Shown here: piece after piece, positions 22,269 to 33,391 of the stretch
Position numbering within the stretch: position 1 is the stretch's first letter
Layout: the number at the start of each line of letters is the position of its first letter
DNA from: Diabrotica undecimpunctata
Taxonomy: Eukaryota > Arthropoda > Insecta > Coleoptera > Chrysomelidae
Length of the DNA stretch: 64,000 nt
Reading direction: 5' to 3'
Assembly: GCF_040954645.1 (NCBI RefSeq)
Contig: NC_092805.1
Location: 16,146,741 to 16,210,740 of the forward strand
Made by a program: the position numbers and the translations under genes
The notes under the pieces: model-generated
What the model saw: only the letters and a program-made list of their open reading frames with translations
What the model was told of the DNA's origin: nothing
The model's database searches: none

Positions 22269-23379
22269 CTCCCCTATATATAACTCCCTTTTCTGTAATT
22301 ATGACAACATTAATTGGAAACGAAACAATATTTTCTTCAAATGTTCTCTAAACATACAGTTTACTTCACTCCTTAATCCTTAATTGATAGTAATTAATAT
22401 TTCCTGTAATAAGGATATTGTGGAAGTATCTTAATGAAATTACGATCAAGAACGAACAACTGTCATCATAAATTATCAACTCCATACAAAACAATACTCG
22501 CTAATTGGACATGAACAACCTGCTTAGATAATACTTTTTAAGTTTGCGTTAATATTTTCCTGAAAAACATAAATTCCTAGATAGAAAATAGCGAAAGTTT
22601 TGTATGTCTCATTAGCGGTGTCGTTAATATGGAAATAATAAAGTGTCTTATATAACGCAAAAAAGACAACTGCAGTGCTATAGAGTGAAAGTTACATAAT
22701 TGGAATTTGTTTTAAATTATAATTGTCGTGATAGAGGGTGTAGCAGTTAGTATGACGGAAACTGCACGAGCAGAAGAAAGTATAGATATATCGATTGTAG
22801 GAAGCAACCAATTGGAACTAGCTTGAACACGTCGATAGATATATTTGTTAAAGAAAACATTTTTTAGTACCTTTATATTGACATTACATGTACAGGTTGT
22901 CTAAAAAGGCTTTTCACAAACAACAATTTTAAATTCTGAAGCTTTTGTCATACAGATTGGATGAAAATGTTGCTTTATAAGGATTGGAGATTATTATATT
23001 ATAAAATAGGACTGTATCATGTAACATTGTTAATTGGTGTGGCTTTGGGAACTCATGTGATTTAAGCCATGAACTTAACTGGGAAAGCTATGTAGGAAGT
23101 CGTGTTTATTTTTAGAAACTCACATTCAAGCTTGATCGTCGTCGAATTCCTGATAAATTATCTTGCGTTATTACAATCAACAAACCTAAAGACAAACAGA
23201 TCCCAGTAAACGTCAGATCTTGTTGTTTTTGGACATAGACAACTGTACGTCGCCTTCTCGCTAGTTATTGGGTTCTTCTTTACAAATTCCTCAAAATTAT
23301 CTAAATTACCTGCCTATCTTCTTTAAAAATAATTTTTTTAAGGTGTTATTATGTAGATTCTTAGCCGTAACTTTTATTT
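22269..23379. other. non-coding stretch
   Basis: No gene recognised. Confidence 0.3.
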
Positions 23380-24050
23380 TGTCTAGACGGCAACTTTGTA
23401 AGCTCTGGGCAAAGCCGAGTTATGAGGCAGCACATTTAACAGCCCAAGTTGTTGTCAATGCCAATTCACTGTCAGTACCGATATACTATTAGTCAGGCTC
23501 TAGATAGTAGTATGTTGGATAAAAAAGGATCCTAATCAGTTACAACAATTCGTAGTTAATCACGTCGCCAAAATTCAACAGTTAACCAACAACGATTATT
23601 GGCATTATGTTAATATGGAAGAAAATCCCTCAGACCCGGTTTCTAGAAGAGTTCTACCAGATCTAGATAACCGTGAATTATGTTGAAAGGGGCCAATTTT
23701 TCTGCTTGGTCCTATAGACAAACCCACACATCCTGCCATGCGTGAAATAGAACTTCCTGAACAAAAGGTTTAAAGTCCGATGTTGTTGGCTACCCATTCT
23801 GCACCACTTTTTCTGTTTTCTACATTTTCTAATATTTCAACTTTAAAACATGTCGTTAGTTATTGTCTCCGATTTCGTAATAACGCTTGTAAAAAAAAGG
23901 TCAGAAAGAACGATAGCTCCTTTTACTTTCAGAAGTAAAGCAAGCATCATTGCAGCTAAAGGAAATATCTATTTTAAATTGCAAGAAACCATTACCACCC
24001 AATCATAAACTTTAGAATCTTGCTGCATTTTTAGATAAAAACCATGTATT
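23380..24050 (+). pseudogene. BEL/Pao retrotransposon pol relic: RNase H and linker
   Basis: Pieces in order: AAHLTAQVVVNANS (normally SKLELCAAxLLAxL), an eroded YWSDSxxVLxWI block, DPNQLQQFVVNHVAKIQQL, WHYVNMEENPSDPVSRR (the V.T.xNPAD..SRG block), GPIFLLGPIDK and HPAMREIELPEQ, then SNISTLKHVVSYCLRFRNN. These are characteristic of BEL/Pao polyproteins between RNase H and integrase. Stops and frame changes throughout; the RT itself is not seen upstream. The linker ends near 24050, where an RTE-C element begins. Old genomic remnant, not functional. Confidence 0.8.
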
Positions 24051-24054
24051 AAAA

Positions 24055-24790
24055 AGAAGACTACTCTCTCGGAGTGAAGATGATTTACAACGTATGATGC
24101 ATCAATTTAATTTAACCGCCCGAAAATTTAACATGTTAATTTCCCCAAAAAAGACAAAATGCATGGTTGTAACAGCAAATTTACTAAGACGTAAATTGGA
24201 GCTGAAAGGTCAGATAATAGAACAAGTGATGGAGTTTAAACATCTAGGCATCACATTATCTAGCTACGAAAAGCTCGAAACATAAGTGAAAGATCAAGTG
24301 AATAGGGCAAAAAAAGCCGCAGGTTGCCTGAGTGAAACAATATGGAGAAATAAAATTATCGGGAAAGAATTAAAAGGTAAACTCTATAAAACAGTCAACA
24401 GACCAATAATGATAATGGCATACGCGGCAGAAACATGACCTGACACAGAGAGGGCAAAAAGTTTGTTAGAAATAGCAGAGATGAAAACACTTACAAAAAT
24501 TTATAGCAAAACAGATATATGACCTAGATGCAAGGTGGAGAACATTAAGGATTGGGTAAGAAATAAAAGAGTAGACTGTTACGATCATATAAGCTGAATG
24601 ACAAAGAATAGAGTAGTAAAGACGGCAAAAGACGGTTTCCCAATAGGAAGACGATCAGTAGGAAGACCACATAAACAATGGAACGACAACTTACTGGAGG
24701 CACATTGAAAAACAGACAGTCATGTATACACAAGAAGTAGAAGAAGAAAACGTTTGAAAGTCATGTCCACATAAAAAATTAAGAAGAAGA
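24055..24790 (+). pseudogene. RTE-C LINE, 5'-truncated, inserted in the BEL/Pao relic
   Basis: Begins just downstream of the RT active site: SEDDLQRMMHQFNLTARKFN, PKKTKCMVVTANLLRRK, EFKHLGITLSSYEK, then past a stop VKDQVNRAKKAAGCLSETIW, AYAAET, VDCYDHIS, IGRRSVGRPHKQWNDNL, with a GAAGAAGAAGAA tail at about 24775-24790. Closest to the copy at 411-1690. At least five stops. The BEL/Pao protein resumes directly after the tail (GGRLRLS). Confidence 0.8.
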
Positions 24791-24794
24791 AGAA

Positions 24795-25402
24795 TAGGAG
24801 GGCTACTTAGATTATCTGCATTTTATTTTAATTCTAAACACCCTATATTGATTTCATCTAACCGTCAATTTACTAAGTTGCTATTTGTATATAAACATAA
24901 AGTCCTATTACATGCAGGTCCTCAACTCCTTCTCTCATCAGTTTCTACAATATTATTGGCCAATTCGGGGGAGAGACCTTGCAAGACAAACTGTAAGAAA
25001 TTGACTTACTTGTTTTAAATTTAAACCTTCATTTGCCAGTTGTCCAATGGCCAGTTTGCCCGAAACTCGCACAACATCATTGCCATTCCAGCACTATGGC
25101 ACAGATTTTGCAGGACCATTTCTACTAAACAAAAAATCAGGTAGGGGAGTCAAAGAAATAAAAGGTTTCAAATCTGACAACCGACGGTTTCTTATCCTTC
25201 TTGAAGCTTTTCATAGCTAGACTAGGTATCCCAAACGACATTTTTTCAGATATTGGATCCACTCTCAATTTGGTCAATTTCTTTTACAAAATAATGCTTA
25301 TATTCACAATGATTACGCTATTCAACATTAGGTAATTTGGCATTTAATTCCAACATATGCGCCAAATTTTGGCAGCCTTCGGGAGGCGGCAGTCAAAAGC
25401 AC
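24795..25402 (+). pseudogene. BEL/Pao integrase relic, first part
   Basis: Reads GGRLRLSAFYFNSKHPILIS, then (shifted) LTCFKFKPSFASCPMASLPE (integrase zinc-binding and linker region), FQHYGTDFAGPFLL (the VDYAGPF block with the first catalytic Asp), ARLGIPNDIFSDIGSTLN (RGxPxxIxSDNGxxF, second Asp; Asn changed to Ile) and IPTYAPNFGSLREAAVKS (PxAPxxGGxWExxVKS, catalytic Glu). All in the expected order. It breaks at VKS, where RTE-D is inserted in the opposite direction. Confidence 0.8.
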
Positions 25403-26309
25403 ATTCATCATCAGTGGCATTACAGCTCGTTATGAGCCAAAGCCTTCTTCAGAACAATCTTTCATTCGCCCTTGTCTCTGGCAACTCTTCTCCATGCTTT
25501 ATCTCCAATGGATTTTAGATCATCCTCTATGTTATCTTGATACCTAAGTTTTGGTCTTCCTCTAGCTCGTCTTCCCACTGGTCCTCTTCGGTGGAAATTT
25601 TTCTGATCGTTGCATCTTCATCTCGCCTAATTACATGTCCTATCCATCGAAGGCGTGCTAATTTAATACATTTTACAACGTCAGGTTCCCCAAAGCTATA
25701 TAACCCAAAGTTGTAGCGCCTACGCCACAAACCCTGTTCTTGGATTCCTCCATATATTTTCCTTAGAATTTTTCTCTCGCAACGTTTAAGCAATTCTTGG
25801 TCGTTCTGTGTAAGTGACCACGTTTCAGACCCGTATGTTAACACTGGCCTTATTAGTGTTTTATATACGGTAACTTTAATTTTTCTGGGTACTTTTGGGG
25901 CCATATGTTTCCTCAAGCCATAATAGCATTTATTGGCAAGCACTATTCTTCTTTTAATTTCTTCGCTGCCATTGTTGTCTTTGGCCAGCAGCGAGCCCAG
26001 GTAGATGAAGGTGTCCACACCTTCCAGTTCCAGATCATCAATTAATAGTCTAGGTATCTGGTTGCCTGATCTAGTACAATATATATACTTGGTTTTCTGT
26101 CCGTTTATTTTTAATCCCATTCTAAGTGCAGACGCCCTTAGTGATCGAAATGTCTATGTCATCTGCATATCCGACCACTTGTACAGATTTATTAAAGATT
26201 GTGCCATTCGTATTAATATGGCACTCTCGAATTACTTTTTTTAGTGCAAGGTTAAATAAGAGACACGACAGTCCATCTCCCTGTCTCAGTCCATTTTTAC
26301 AATGGAAGG
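25403..26309 (-). pseudogene. RTE-D LINE, 5'-truncated, inserted in BEL/Pao integrase
   Basis: Minus strand: GLRQGDGLSCLLFNLALKKV, active site VVGYADDIDI, then a deletion, MGLKINGQKTKYIYC, FIYLGSLLAKDNNGSEEIKR, TLIRPVLTYGSETWSLTQND, ERKILRKIYGG, LARLRWIGHVIRRDED and, past a frameshift, IEDDLKSIGDKAWRRVARDK. The tail carries (GAT)n, seen as TCATCATCA at 25405. Flanking GTCAAAAGCA (25392) and GTCAAAGCA (26310) look like a diverged target duplication. A longer copy lies at 38715-40047. Confidence 0.82.
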
Positions 26310-26460
26310 GTCAAAGCATAAAACACCATTTAAAGAATGTTACTTGGCAAAAAACTAATCTACGAGGATTTCAATTATTTGCTAATTCAAATCGAAGGAA
26401 TCTTGAATTCCAAACCCATGTGTGCACTCTCTAATGACCCAACTGACCTAACGAGAATTA
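26310..26460 (+). pseudogene. BEL/Pao integrase relic, second part
   Basis: After RTE-D the integrase continues: HLKNVTW-type helix decayed, then LIYEDFNYLLIQIEGILNSK, PMCALSNDPTDLTRITPCPF, the block after the catalytic Glu in BEL/Pao integrases (IExxLNSRPLxPLSxDPxDLxxLTPGHF). This confirms that one element was split by the insertion. Confidence 0.8.
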
Positions 26461-28311
26461 CTCCTTGCCCTTTTCAAGTTTTTGTGCCTTAGCACAAACA
26501 CTTCTGTGTTTTCTTATTAATTGGTGCACTTAAAGATTGAACTAGTAAAATAATAATATTTGTTTTCTATCCTTGTAAGTTTCTGTGGGAAGCCTTTAAT
26601 ATACGATATTATTGGAATAATTTCTTATTAGTATTTTAATATCTTGTTAATTCTCCTATTATTCTTTTTACCTTATTCTATTACTTTAGATTTTTTAAGT
26701 TGTCTCGAGAAAAATGTATTTGAACACGATCTAACTAAAATACTAATGACAACATTTGAAAACAGTTAAAATATTTCTATTTTTTATATATAGGAAATTA
26801 TAGCTTTACCGTTTGCATACAATCCTGATAAAACGGAAAAAACTACTTTATTTTCGACAAGCGAACGAATTCGGACCATGTAAATGTGTAATAAAAAGAG
26901 AAAAACTGCCTCGTTAACACGCGATATATAAAAATACTGCCGAATGGATCTTAATTTAATTGTTCTGCCAATTAGTATAGAACAAACTGTAGAATTTTAA
27001 TTGTATTGTGCTGTTTTATTAATTGCAACTTCGTAATTTGTTAGCAGCGCTTCGTACGGGACTAATGAAGCCGTAATAGTTTTACAGAGTTCGAAACGCA
27101 TCAAAAAGTCCCATTGCTGTAGAAAATTTTCCAATTAGGCTCACTTATAAATTACTGTCCTGCCTAACTTCACGCGGGGAATCATTTATCTAAGGATGCA
27201 ACTTCATTTACTAATGAGAGGATATTTGATTCACTTAAATATTATTGTTTTTTGTGACAATGTTTAGTTTCTTTCTGCTTTTCAATATGTAAGATTATTA
27301 GATATTAATGCCTTCATTGTTGCCTTATGTAATACCTTAGTATAAAGCTTATTTTACATTTACAGTAGACTGTTTTTCAGCGAAAATAGCTTTTAATACA
27401 TTCAGATGCATACAAACGTCTACTTTAAAATTAATAAAATTTGGTAGAAAATAACTTTTTGACCAATTTAGATTTTTTTTGAAAAATAAAAAAAAAATTG
27501 GATGCCAATCAAAATTTTCAAAACTTCTGCACCCCCCGAACTTCTGAAATTAATTTTCTGCTAATGCAAGGGAAACTCTGAAAGTATGTGTGGTTGCCGA
27601 CAAATAGGCCTCAAATGCTCTGCAATGTAATATCATGGAAATATTATAATTAATCGAAGAATTCGAAGATGAACTACTGACAATGACGCCAATTCTAACT
27701 TCCATTCTTTCGCAAACATTCACTTTCGATACTGTATTAGATCATAAACCGTAGCCTAGACCGTTAAAGAAAATGAAAAAACAATAGCTGGAAAAAATTT
27801 TTTTAATATATCATTATCCTCAATATTATCTCGCCTAGAAATTGTCAGTGAATTATGCCTAATGGGTAGACCATTTAAAAAAACGCACCTCCAGACTCTA
27901 CCTCATAGATGGTCGGGAAAAAGGTCGATAAACTAATAGTACTATAAGAATGTTAATAAAATAATAGATTATATGAATAACAAAATATATAATAACAAAC
28001 TAAGCAATGGTTCGTTTTTATCGTATCCATACGAGTATTTAAGAACCTGGTTAACAAAACCCTCTGATATTATTGCTCTGATGTCATTTTATCGCAAAAA
28101 TACCAGAAAACAAGTTATAAGGCCCAAAAAAAATTGTTTGAAACTTTTAGTTATTTTTGTTAACCCTTTCCAGCCCAAATTATCTTTTTTTTTTTCAATA
28201 AATTTTGTTGAAAAAAATGTATGTTATGAGAAAACGATACAAGAAAAAGTAATTGTTGATAACTTTTGTAAAAATGTTGTGTCCTCCAGTATTCAAACTT
28301 AAAAAAAAGGG
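26461..28311. other. non-coding stretch
   Basis: One open frame of 109 codons (27973-28302) is Lys/Asn/Phe-rich and resembles no family I know; probably chance in AT-rich DNA. Confidence 0.35.
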
Positions 28312-28595
28312 TACACGTAAACTCATCACCAATTAGCATAAATACACTCGTACATAGTATAAACTCATCACTGCCATATAACTAGGGATTTTAAAATAGA
28401 CCCCGAGAGATTGGTAAACTCATCACTGGCATACCTGCACCCCGTAGCAGGTATAGACCATAAACCCCTTGAAAACCGCTAAGATTTGGTAATTTGGCAG
28501 AATAAATCTAAAATAGATGTATTAAAATGCAAATGCAATTCATTGGATTTTATTTGGGAATTGCACAAAATTTAATTGATAGTTACGTATAACTA

Positions 28596-28622
28596 TGCGA
28601 AAAGAAAAATTTTCTTTTCGCA
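28596..28622. repeat. 27-bp inverted repeat
   Basis: TGCGAAAAGAAAA and its complement meet around ATT, giving a near-perfect short hairpin. Confidence 0.7.
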
Positions 28623-28743
28623 TTCTCTTTTCTTCTCTCATTTTCTTCATTTCCCTTGTTCCTTTTACGTGGATAGTGAACTGCTCATTGATTACGTTTT
28701 GAGCTAACGCGGACGAAAAATAATATTTATCAAAAATATCAAA

Positions 28744-28900
28744 TTTCAGTTGCTAAAGACTCGAAAATCGAATTGCCTCTTGTGGACTTGTGCGACGAAA
28801 GGGTGTAAGGCTAAATGTCATACAACTGGTGAGTAGATTTTATACCGTTTTTTTTAGTTGTTTCGCACTGGTGGCGGATCATTCTGATCAAACAGAAAAA
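28744..28900 (+). pseudogene. FLYWCH zinc-finger remnant
   Basis: One + frame reads LLKTRKSNCLLWTCATKGCK then AKCHTTG and a stop; a shifted frame continues ALVADHSDQTE. WxCxxxxCKAxxHT...HSD is the FLYWCH pattern (Trp, two Cys, then two His-like positions). FLYWCH domains occur in insect host proteins and in Mutator-like transposases. ATTTCAG at 28743-28749 and GTGAGT at 28829 also allow reading 28750-28828 as an exon, but the domain's final His region lies past that donor in another frame, so a decayed copy is more likely. Confidence 0.45.
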
Positions 28901-29890
28901 AAAAACAGCTTAATTAAGTTCTCTAAGTCACATGTACAAGATGTTTGTTGTAGACAAGGCATAATAGTAGTTTGTTGCTTTAAGTAGATTACCCTTTTTG
29001 ATATTACATTCTTAGATTTCTGATTAAATTGTTAAAGTCACATTGTCACAGTTTTAGATTTTAGGTAGATCATTCTAAAACATTAAGTATCTCAAAAAGT
29101 TTGCTAGATATTGCGTTGACTTTTCACCTATGGATGCGACGCAAAAGATTTTTTTTTATTATGATAGTTTTACATCAGACACCAGTTTGATTGCTGGTTA
29201 AATTTTCTGGATTTTAATTGCAATAAGAATAAGAAAATTAATATTTACAAAACTGTTGACAGATATAAACCAAAGTAAGTATATAAAATATGTATGTTAC
29301 TTTATATTCTTTTGCCTACCCACATAGATTTCCTGATTTTTCAAATTTTCATAGTTTTCTTCATTTTCATATTGACAAAAAATTTTAAATTCAGTTCCAT
29401 GTTTCAAGTTTTTAAGACATTTTAATTTTTTTGTTGTTTTCACAGGATAATGTTTCATCATGTAGGTTTTGACCGTTTATAAAAGCTAGGAAACTGTACT
29501 TTTTGATTCAGTTTGTCATAATAAATAGATTTCTAATTAGTTAATAAGCTGGGGACTATTTCCGATATAAACGGAAACAGCACATGCTCATAAATATATA
29601 TTTTCATTATAAAGTACACTATCGAAAACCTATGCAACTGAATTTTCAGATCTCAAAACCGTTTAGATTGGCAGATATGTCTAATAGGCCATACCTTACG
29701 AAATCCGATACTGATATCTATTTTAAAGCAATTTGCCTAAAATAATTTCTAAATTTAATAAATTATCACATAAACGAGAAGTGTAACAGGTAACTGGCAA
29801 TCTTTTGCATTAGAAGCCAGCGCCTTGGGGCAAAAATGCTGGTGATGAGTTTACCTATCTGCGGTGATGAGTTTACCTATCTCCAAAGGA

Positions 29891-30133
29891 TGCCGGTGAT
29901 CACGTCCAAAAAAAATTGATCTCATTTGGAATCATCTGGCGTTGGTGGTACCTGAATTATCCATTTATAAAACACTTGATATAGTGGTCTGGTAAAAAAT
30001 TGACTATAATAGGAAATACGTTTATTATTGCACTTATACTATTAATAATTTAATTTTTTACATGAAAACTATAAAAACAATTTTTATTATTGTTTAAACA
30101 TAAAAAAATATTGCAGAACATTTTAGTCTAGAG
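29891..30133. other. non-coding stretch 3' of the piggyBac relic
   Basis: Probably 3' end of the piggyBac element, but no TTAA-flanked terminus could be fixed. Confidence 0.3.
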
Positions 30134-30555
30134 TCAGACTTTATACATAATTTGGTGCATTACTTGTCTCTTATTTGGTGTATTCTCTTGAGAAGGACGT
30201 CCTCGTTTTCTCGTGTCGGACTTTCCAGCTTTCAGTAACGCATGTCCAACTTGAGATTTCAATTGGAGAAGGTTGATGTGTTTCACTTGTTTTTGTTTGC
30301 AGTGTCTTCGGTACAGCAACCAGGAGTTGACAATACATGTATCAATAAGATTAAATATTATTCTCAAATAGAATCTTTTTGGTTTGATTTTGATTCTATA
30401 TAGTTCCACAAGCATGTCATGCAAATCCACACCCCCCATCAAAATATTATATTCTTTGACAATTGCTGGCCGTTCGATTTCTACATAGGTTTTGCTCTTG
30501 TTGCACCATCTCTTCACTTTATCAAGAGGATATTTTCCTATATAGTTCGATGCTA
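30134..30555 (-). pseudogene. piggyBac transposase relic, C-terminal part
   Basis: Minus strand: ASNYIGKYPLDKVKRWCNK, TYVEIERPAIVKEYNILMGG, VDLHDMLVELYRIKIKPKRF, LIDTCIVNSWLLYRRHC and KRGRPS, stop at 30134. GGVDLHD holds the third catalytic Asp of piggyBac transposases, and the order matches the family's DDE domain. The cysteine-rich C-terminal domain is absent. The upstream half of the gene continues at 32155-33391 beyond the inserted Tc1-like element. Confidence 0.85.
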
Positions 30556-30865
30556 TAGTTTATTTTTATGAACGAGAGAGTAATTAGCATAATTTTAACT
30601 GATTAATTGAAAAATTACTTTGAATAATTGTAAAAAATAAATGAATTATTTCAGTGTTATAAAGTGTTATGTGTATGTAAACAAAAGTGACCTCTTTTAT
30701 CACACACTATATTAGAACTGACTGGCCTACATTAAAAAGGGTTTTAAAAAATTCACATTTTTTTTAATTTTTAAAAATTACAAAAGAGAAAAAGATTTTT
30801 TAAAACCGTCTAAGGTATGTTAAATAGATGAATAAAAATATTAATATAAAACTTACAGCTACTTG

Positions 30866-31620
30866 TTACAAATCCAAATCAGATTCAGAAGATGAACTTT
30901 CAGAACCAAGATTTATAATAACTGGCTCGATCATTTTATCAGTAATATTGTCCAGCTTCCACATTTTTTCCTCTTCTTTAATAGTGTGATTTACTGCCTT
31001 TTCCCAGTTTTCAGGTTTTACATTATTTACGGCCTCCAAAAACAACTGTTTAACATCATGAATTTTAAAAGTGGTATTTTTTCTTGAAACTTCACTCTTT
31101 ATCTGTGCCCATACCAGTTCAATCGGGTTTAATTCACAATGATATGGTGGAGATCTAAGTACTGTCATTCCACGATTTTTGGCAATTTCATCAATTTCGT
31201 ATTTTTTTATTTTTTCTTGATGAAGCGCACACAACGAATAAAGTTCATTTCTTATAGATCCGGGATGGTACGTAATATTTTTTGAACTCAGCCAATTCTG
31301 CAAGTCTTTTTTTAACCACTTGGTTGTGGGCAGTCCTTCTATAAGTCTGGAGTGATAACTTGCATTATTTATTACTATTACATAGTTCTTAGGAAGAAGA
31401 TCTATCATTTGTTCGAACCATTCTTGAAAGACATCAGCGTTCATGTCTTCATGGTAGTCACCGGTACGAGTTGATTCAAAAGTTAATAAACCACCTTCAA
31501 CAAAACCGTCTGAACTGCCAATGTGTACTATTATCAGCCTGCGTCCCTTTCCTGATGGTGGGTTTAAACCAGTAGATAAGTTATTTACAAAAGCGTGCCT
31601 TTGACTTGTAACAGTTTCAT
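30866..31620 (-). pseudogene. Tc1-like DDE transposase, C-terminal exon, second catalytic Asp lost
   Basis: Open for about 251 codons on the minus strand to the stop at 30866. DETVTSQRHAFVNN (first acidic motif), GRRLIIVHIGSSDGFVEGG, TGDYHEDMNADVFQEWFEQM, NYVIVINNASYHSRL (family has VMDNASYH; the catalytic Asp is Asn here), SPPYHCELNPIELVWAQIKS (third residue, Glu, present), and a Ser/Asp-rich acidic end. The frame opens directly after TTTTTCCATTTTGGCAG, a good 3' splice site, so this is probably the last exon of an intron-bearing transposase. No N-terminal HTH exon was found within the element, implying internal deletion. Without the second Asp it should be inactive. Confidence 0.8.
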
Positions 31621-31769
31621 CCTGCCAAAATGGAAAAACCCACTATCACATTTTCTGTGGAATAAGTTTAGAAGGTAATTATCTAGTCAATTACTGTCGT
31701 AGATTCCTGGAATTAAAGAATTAAATGTTTGATTGTTGAAACCCTTACTTCGTGGAATGCACTCATTTC

Positions 31770-31797
31770 AGATAAAATAAAACGTTTTATTTTATCT
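31770..31797. repeat. 28-bp perfect palindrome
   Basis: Centre AACGTT; arms AGATAAAATAAAAC and its complement. Inside the Tc1-like element, 5' of its coding exon. Confidence 0.85.
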
Positions 31798-31842
31798 AAA
31801 GAATTAAACTTTATTTTGCAAATAGGTAGGTACTTATTAAAC

Positions 31843-31870
31843 TTTTATTGGTTATATATAACCAATAAAA
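31843..31870. repeat. 28-bp perfect palindrome
   Basis: Arms TTTTATTGGTTATA and its complement around TATATA. Second palindrome in the same non-coding part of the Tc1-like element. Confidence 0.85.
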
Positions 31871-32154
31871 TAAACATCTTACATTTCTTGCAAATTCATT
31901 AGTACCTGTTAACCTCCATCACTCCGACACTGGCAACCTTATTTAGGGATTAGTAACCCTCACAACTATTGTATTCTATTCTGCTCCAACCTTTATACCT
32001 GGTGGTCATAGTCAATTTAAAATTGTTTTCCTATATACTTCTGTAAACTTGTTGACAAATATCTGTTTTTCATTGAGTCACCCGTATCAACAGTTTAGGG
32101 ATTTGCATACATAATTTATTGTTTTATTACTCTCTCATACATAAAAATACACTA

Positions 32155-33391
32155 TAATATGACGGACTTATTATCATACCATTTGAGAGCAGTAATATTT
32201 TTTTGCTGTCTATTTTTACATCAGAGGATCCACGACCTTTTGCCATTGGAACTTTGTCTTCTGAAAAAAGACAACCTGCCAGTCGCCCACTTCTTACAGT
32301 CTTACACTCTTTCAGACTAATATGTAGATTATAAGATGTGAACCAATTATCCGTGAAAATCTTGAAATTCATGTGGTTTGGCAGATTTCTGACCAACTTT
32401 AGTACTATTTCCCCACTAATTCCAAGACCTGAGTCATCTTGGGACTGTTCCTTTCCTCACATATATCTCAAAATCGTATAGTATGCCGCTGCGTCCTGCT
32501 CTTGCAAAAACTTTTATGCCCCATTTATGATATTTAATTTTTATATATTGCTTTAGATTACTAAGTCCTTTAAATGGTATAATAAACTCATCGATGCTGT
32601 TGAATTTCTCAGGTTCTATCTTATTCATATTTTGCTGAACTTTTTCAATGAAAGGTTTTATTTTATATAATTTGTCATTGTTGCTAGACGAGACTTTAAA
32701 ATATGCTCGCAATTTATCAAAACGATTACGTGACATGATATCAGCTCTCGTATTATATCGCGTTTCTTCTGCCCAATACATTCTATACGAAGGAACACGA
32801 ACGATTCCACTCAATACATGTATGCCTAACAACTGCTCTATCTCTGCTGCATTTGTATCAATATTTTTACTAACTTTTTGCACAGAATACAAGTTTTTCT
32901 GTTCAGCAAAATTTTGAATAATATCATTGTCACAAAACATTTTAAAATATTGGAAAGGCGTATAAATATTTTCATCAACCGAAAAATCACCACTGTATTT
33001 GCTATTTACATTAATTAATTTGTTGTTTGTCCAAGTTGGTTTTTCTATGCTTTTTTTTCTTGGCATGACTTGTCTGTGGCTCTTCAACAGTTTTTTCTTT
33101 CATATTCTCTGTAACTTGGGTGTTCAAGCTATCGTCAACAATATTTTTCAATAATTCTTCTATTTGAGTTTCTTCAATCATTTCTTCTTCTAAAGTCTCT
33201 TCCTCATTATCAACACCAAATTCGATATCAGAGTCGTCAAGAAAACCAACTACCTCTTCCTGGAACATATTTTGCAATTCCCAAAAAGAAAGTTTGGTTT
33301 TGGTAGTTTTTGGTAGTTTTGAACACACGATCCATCTGAAATGAAAAAGTATATTGTACTTTTGTATTTTATTGACAGAAACAATATTCAC
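32155..33391 (-). pseudogene. piggyBac transposase relic, N-terminal and central part
   Basis: Three overlapping or adjacent minus frames. 33391-33011: acidic N-terminus (FLDDSDIEFGVDNEEETLEE). 33087-32434: TPFQYFKMFCDNDIIQNFAE, LLGIHVLSGIVRVPSYRMYW, IMSRNRFDKLRAYF, FNSIDEFIIPFKGLS (first catalytic Asp) and KYHKWGIKVFARAGRSGILY. 32396-32155: FKIFTDNWFTSYNL (second Asp), RGSSDVKID. Frameshifts at about 33050 and 32420 break the protein. A TTTCAG 3' splice site near 33335 suggests an upstream exon. The rest of the domain is at 30134-30555. Confidence 0.85.

Larger units (their letters stand above)
28312..29890. mobile_element. putative DNA element with inverted GTAAACTCATCAC motifs
   Basis: AAACTCATCAC occurs three times in direct orientation at the left (28318, 28362, 28414; two are followed by a TG(C/G)CAT-like stretch) and twice in reverse orientation at the right (GGTGATGAGTTTACCTATCT at 29842 and 29863). 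Such clusters at both ends of a 1.6-kb segment look like subterminal repeats of a DNA transposon. It contains a FLYWCH remnant. Exact ends and target duplication were not found, so boundaries are approximate. Confidence 0.45.
30558..32152 (-). mobile_element. Tc1/mariner-like element inserted in piggyBac
   Basis: The left end starts GTTTATTTTTATGAACGAGA and the reverse complement of the right end starts GTGTATTTTTATGTATGAGA; 24 of the first 27 bases agree. TA flanks both ends (30556-30557, 32153-32154), the usual target of this superfamily. Inside lie a minus-strand DDE transposase exon (30866-31620) and two perfect 28-bp palindromes. Removing the element brings the two piggyBac halves together within one base of the correct frame. 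Length 1595 bp. Confidence 0.85.

Noticed and set aside
27973..28302. 109-codon open frame as a gene
   Set aside because: Lys/Asn/Phe-rich, no motif, no codon-use contrast to AT-rich surroundings, no splice or promoter context.
28750..28828. FLYWCH segment as a spliced host exon
   Set aside because: Splice-like signals exist, but the domain continues past the donor in a shifted frame and lies inside a probable mobile element; a decayed copy explains it better.
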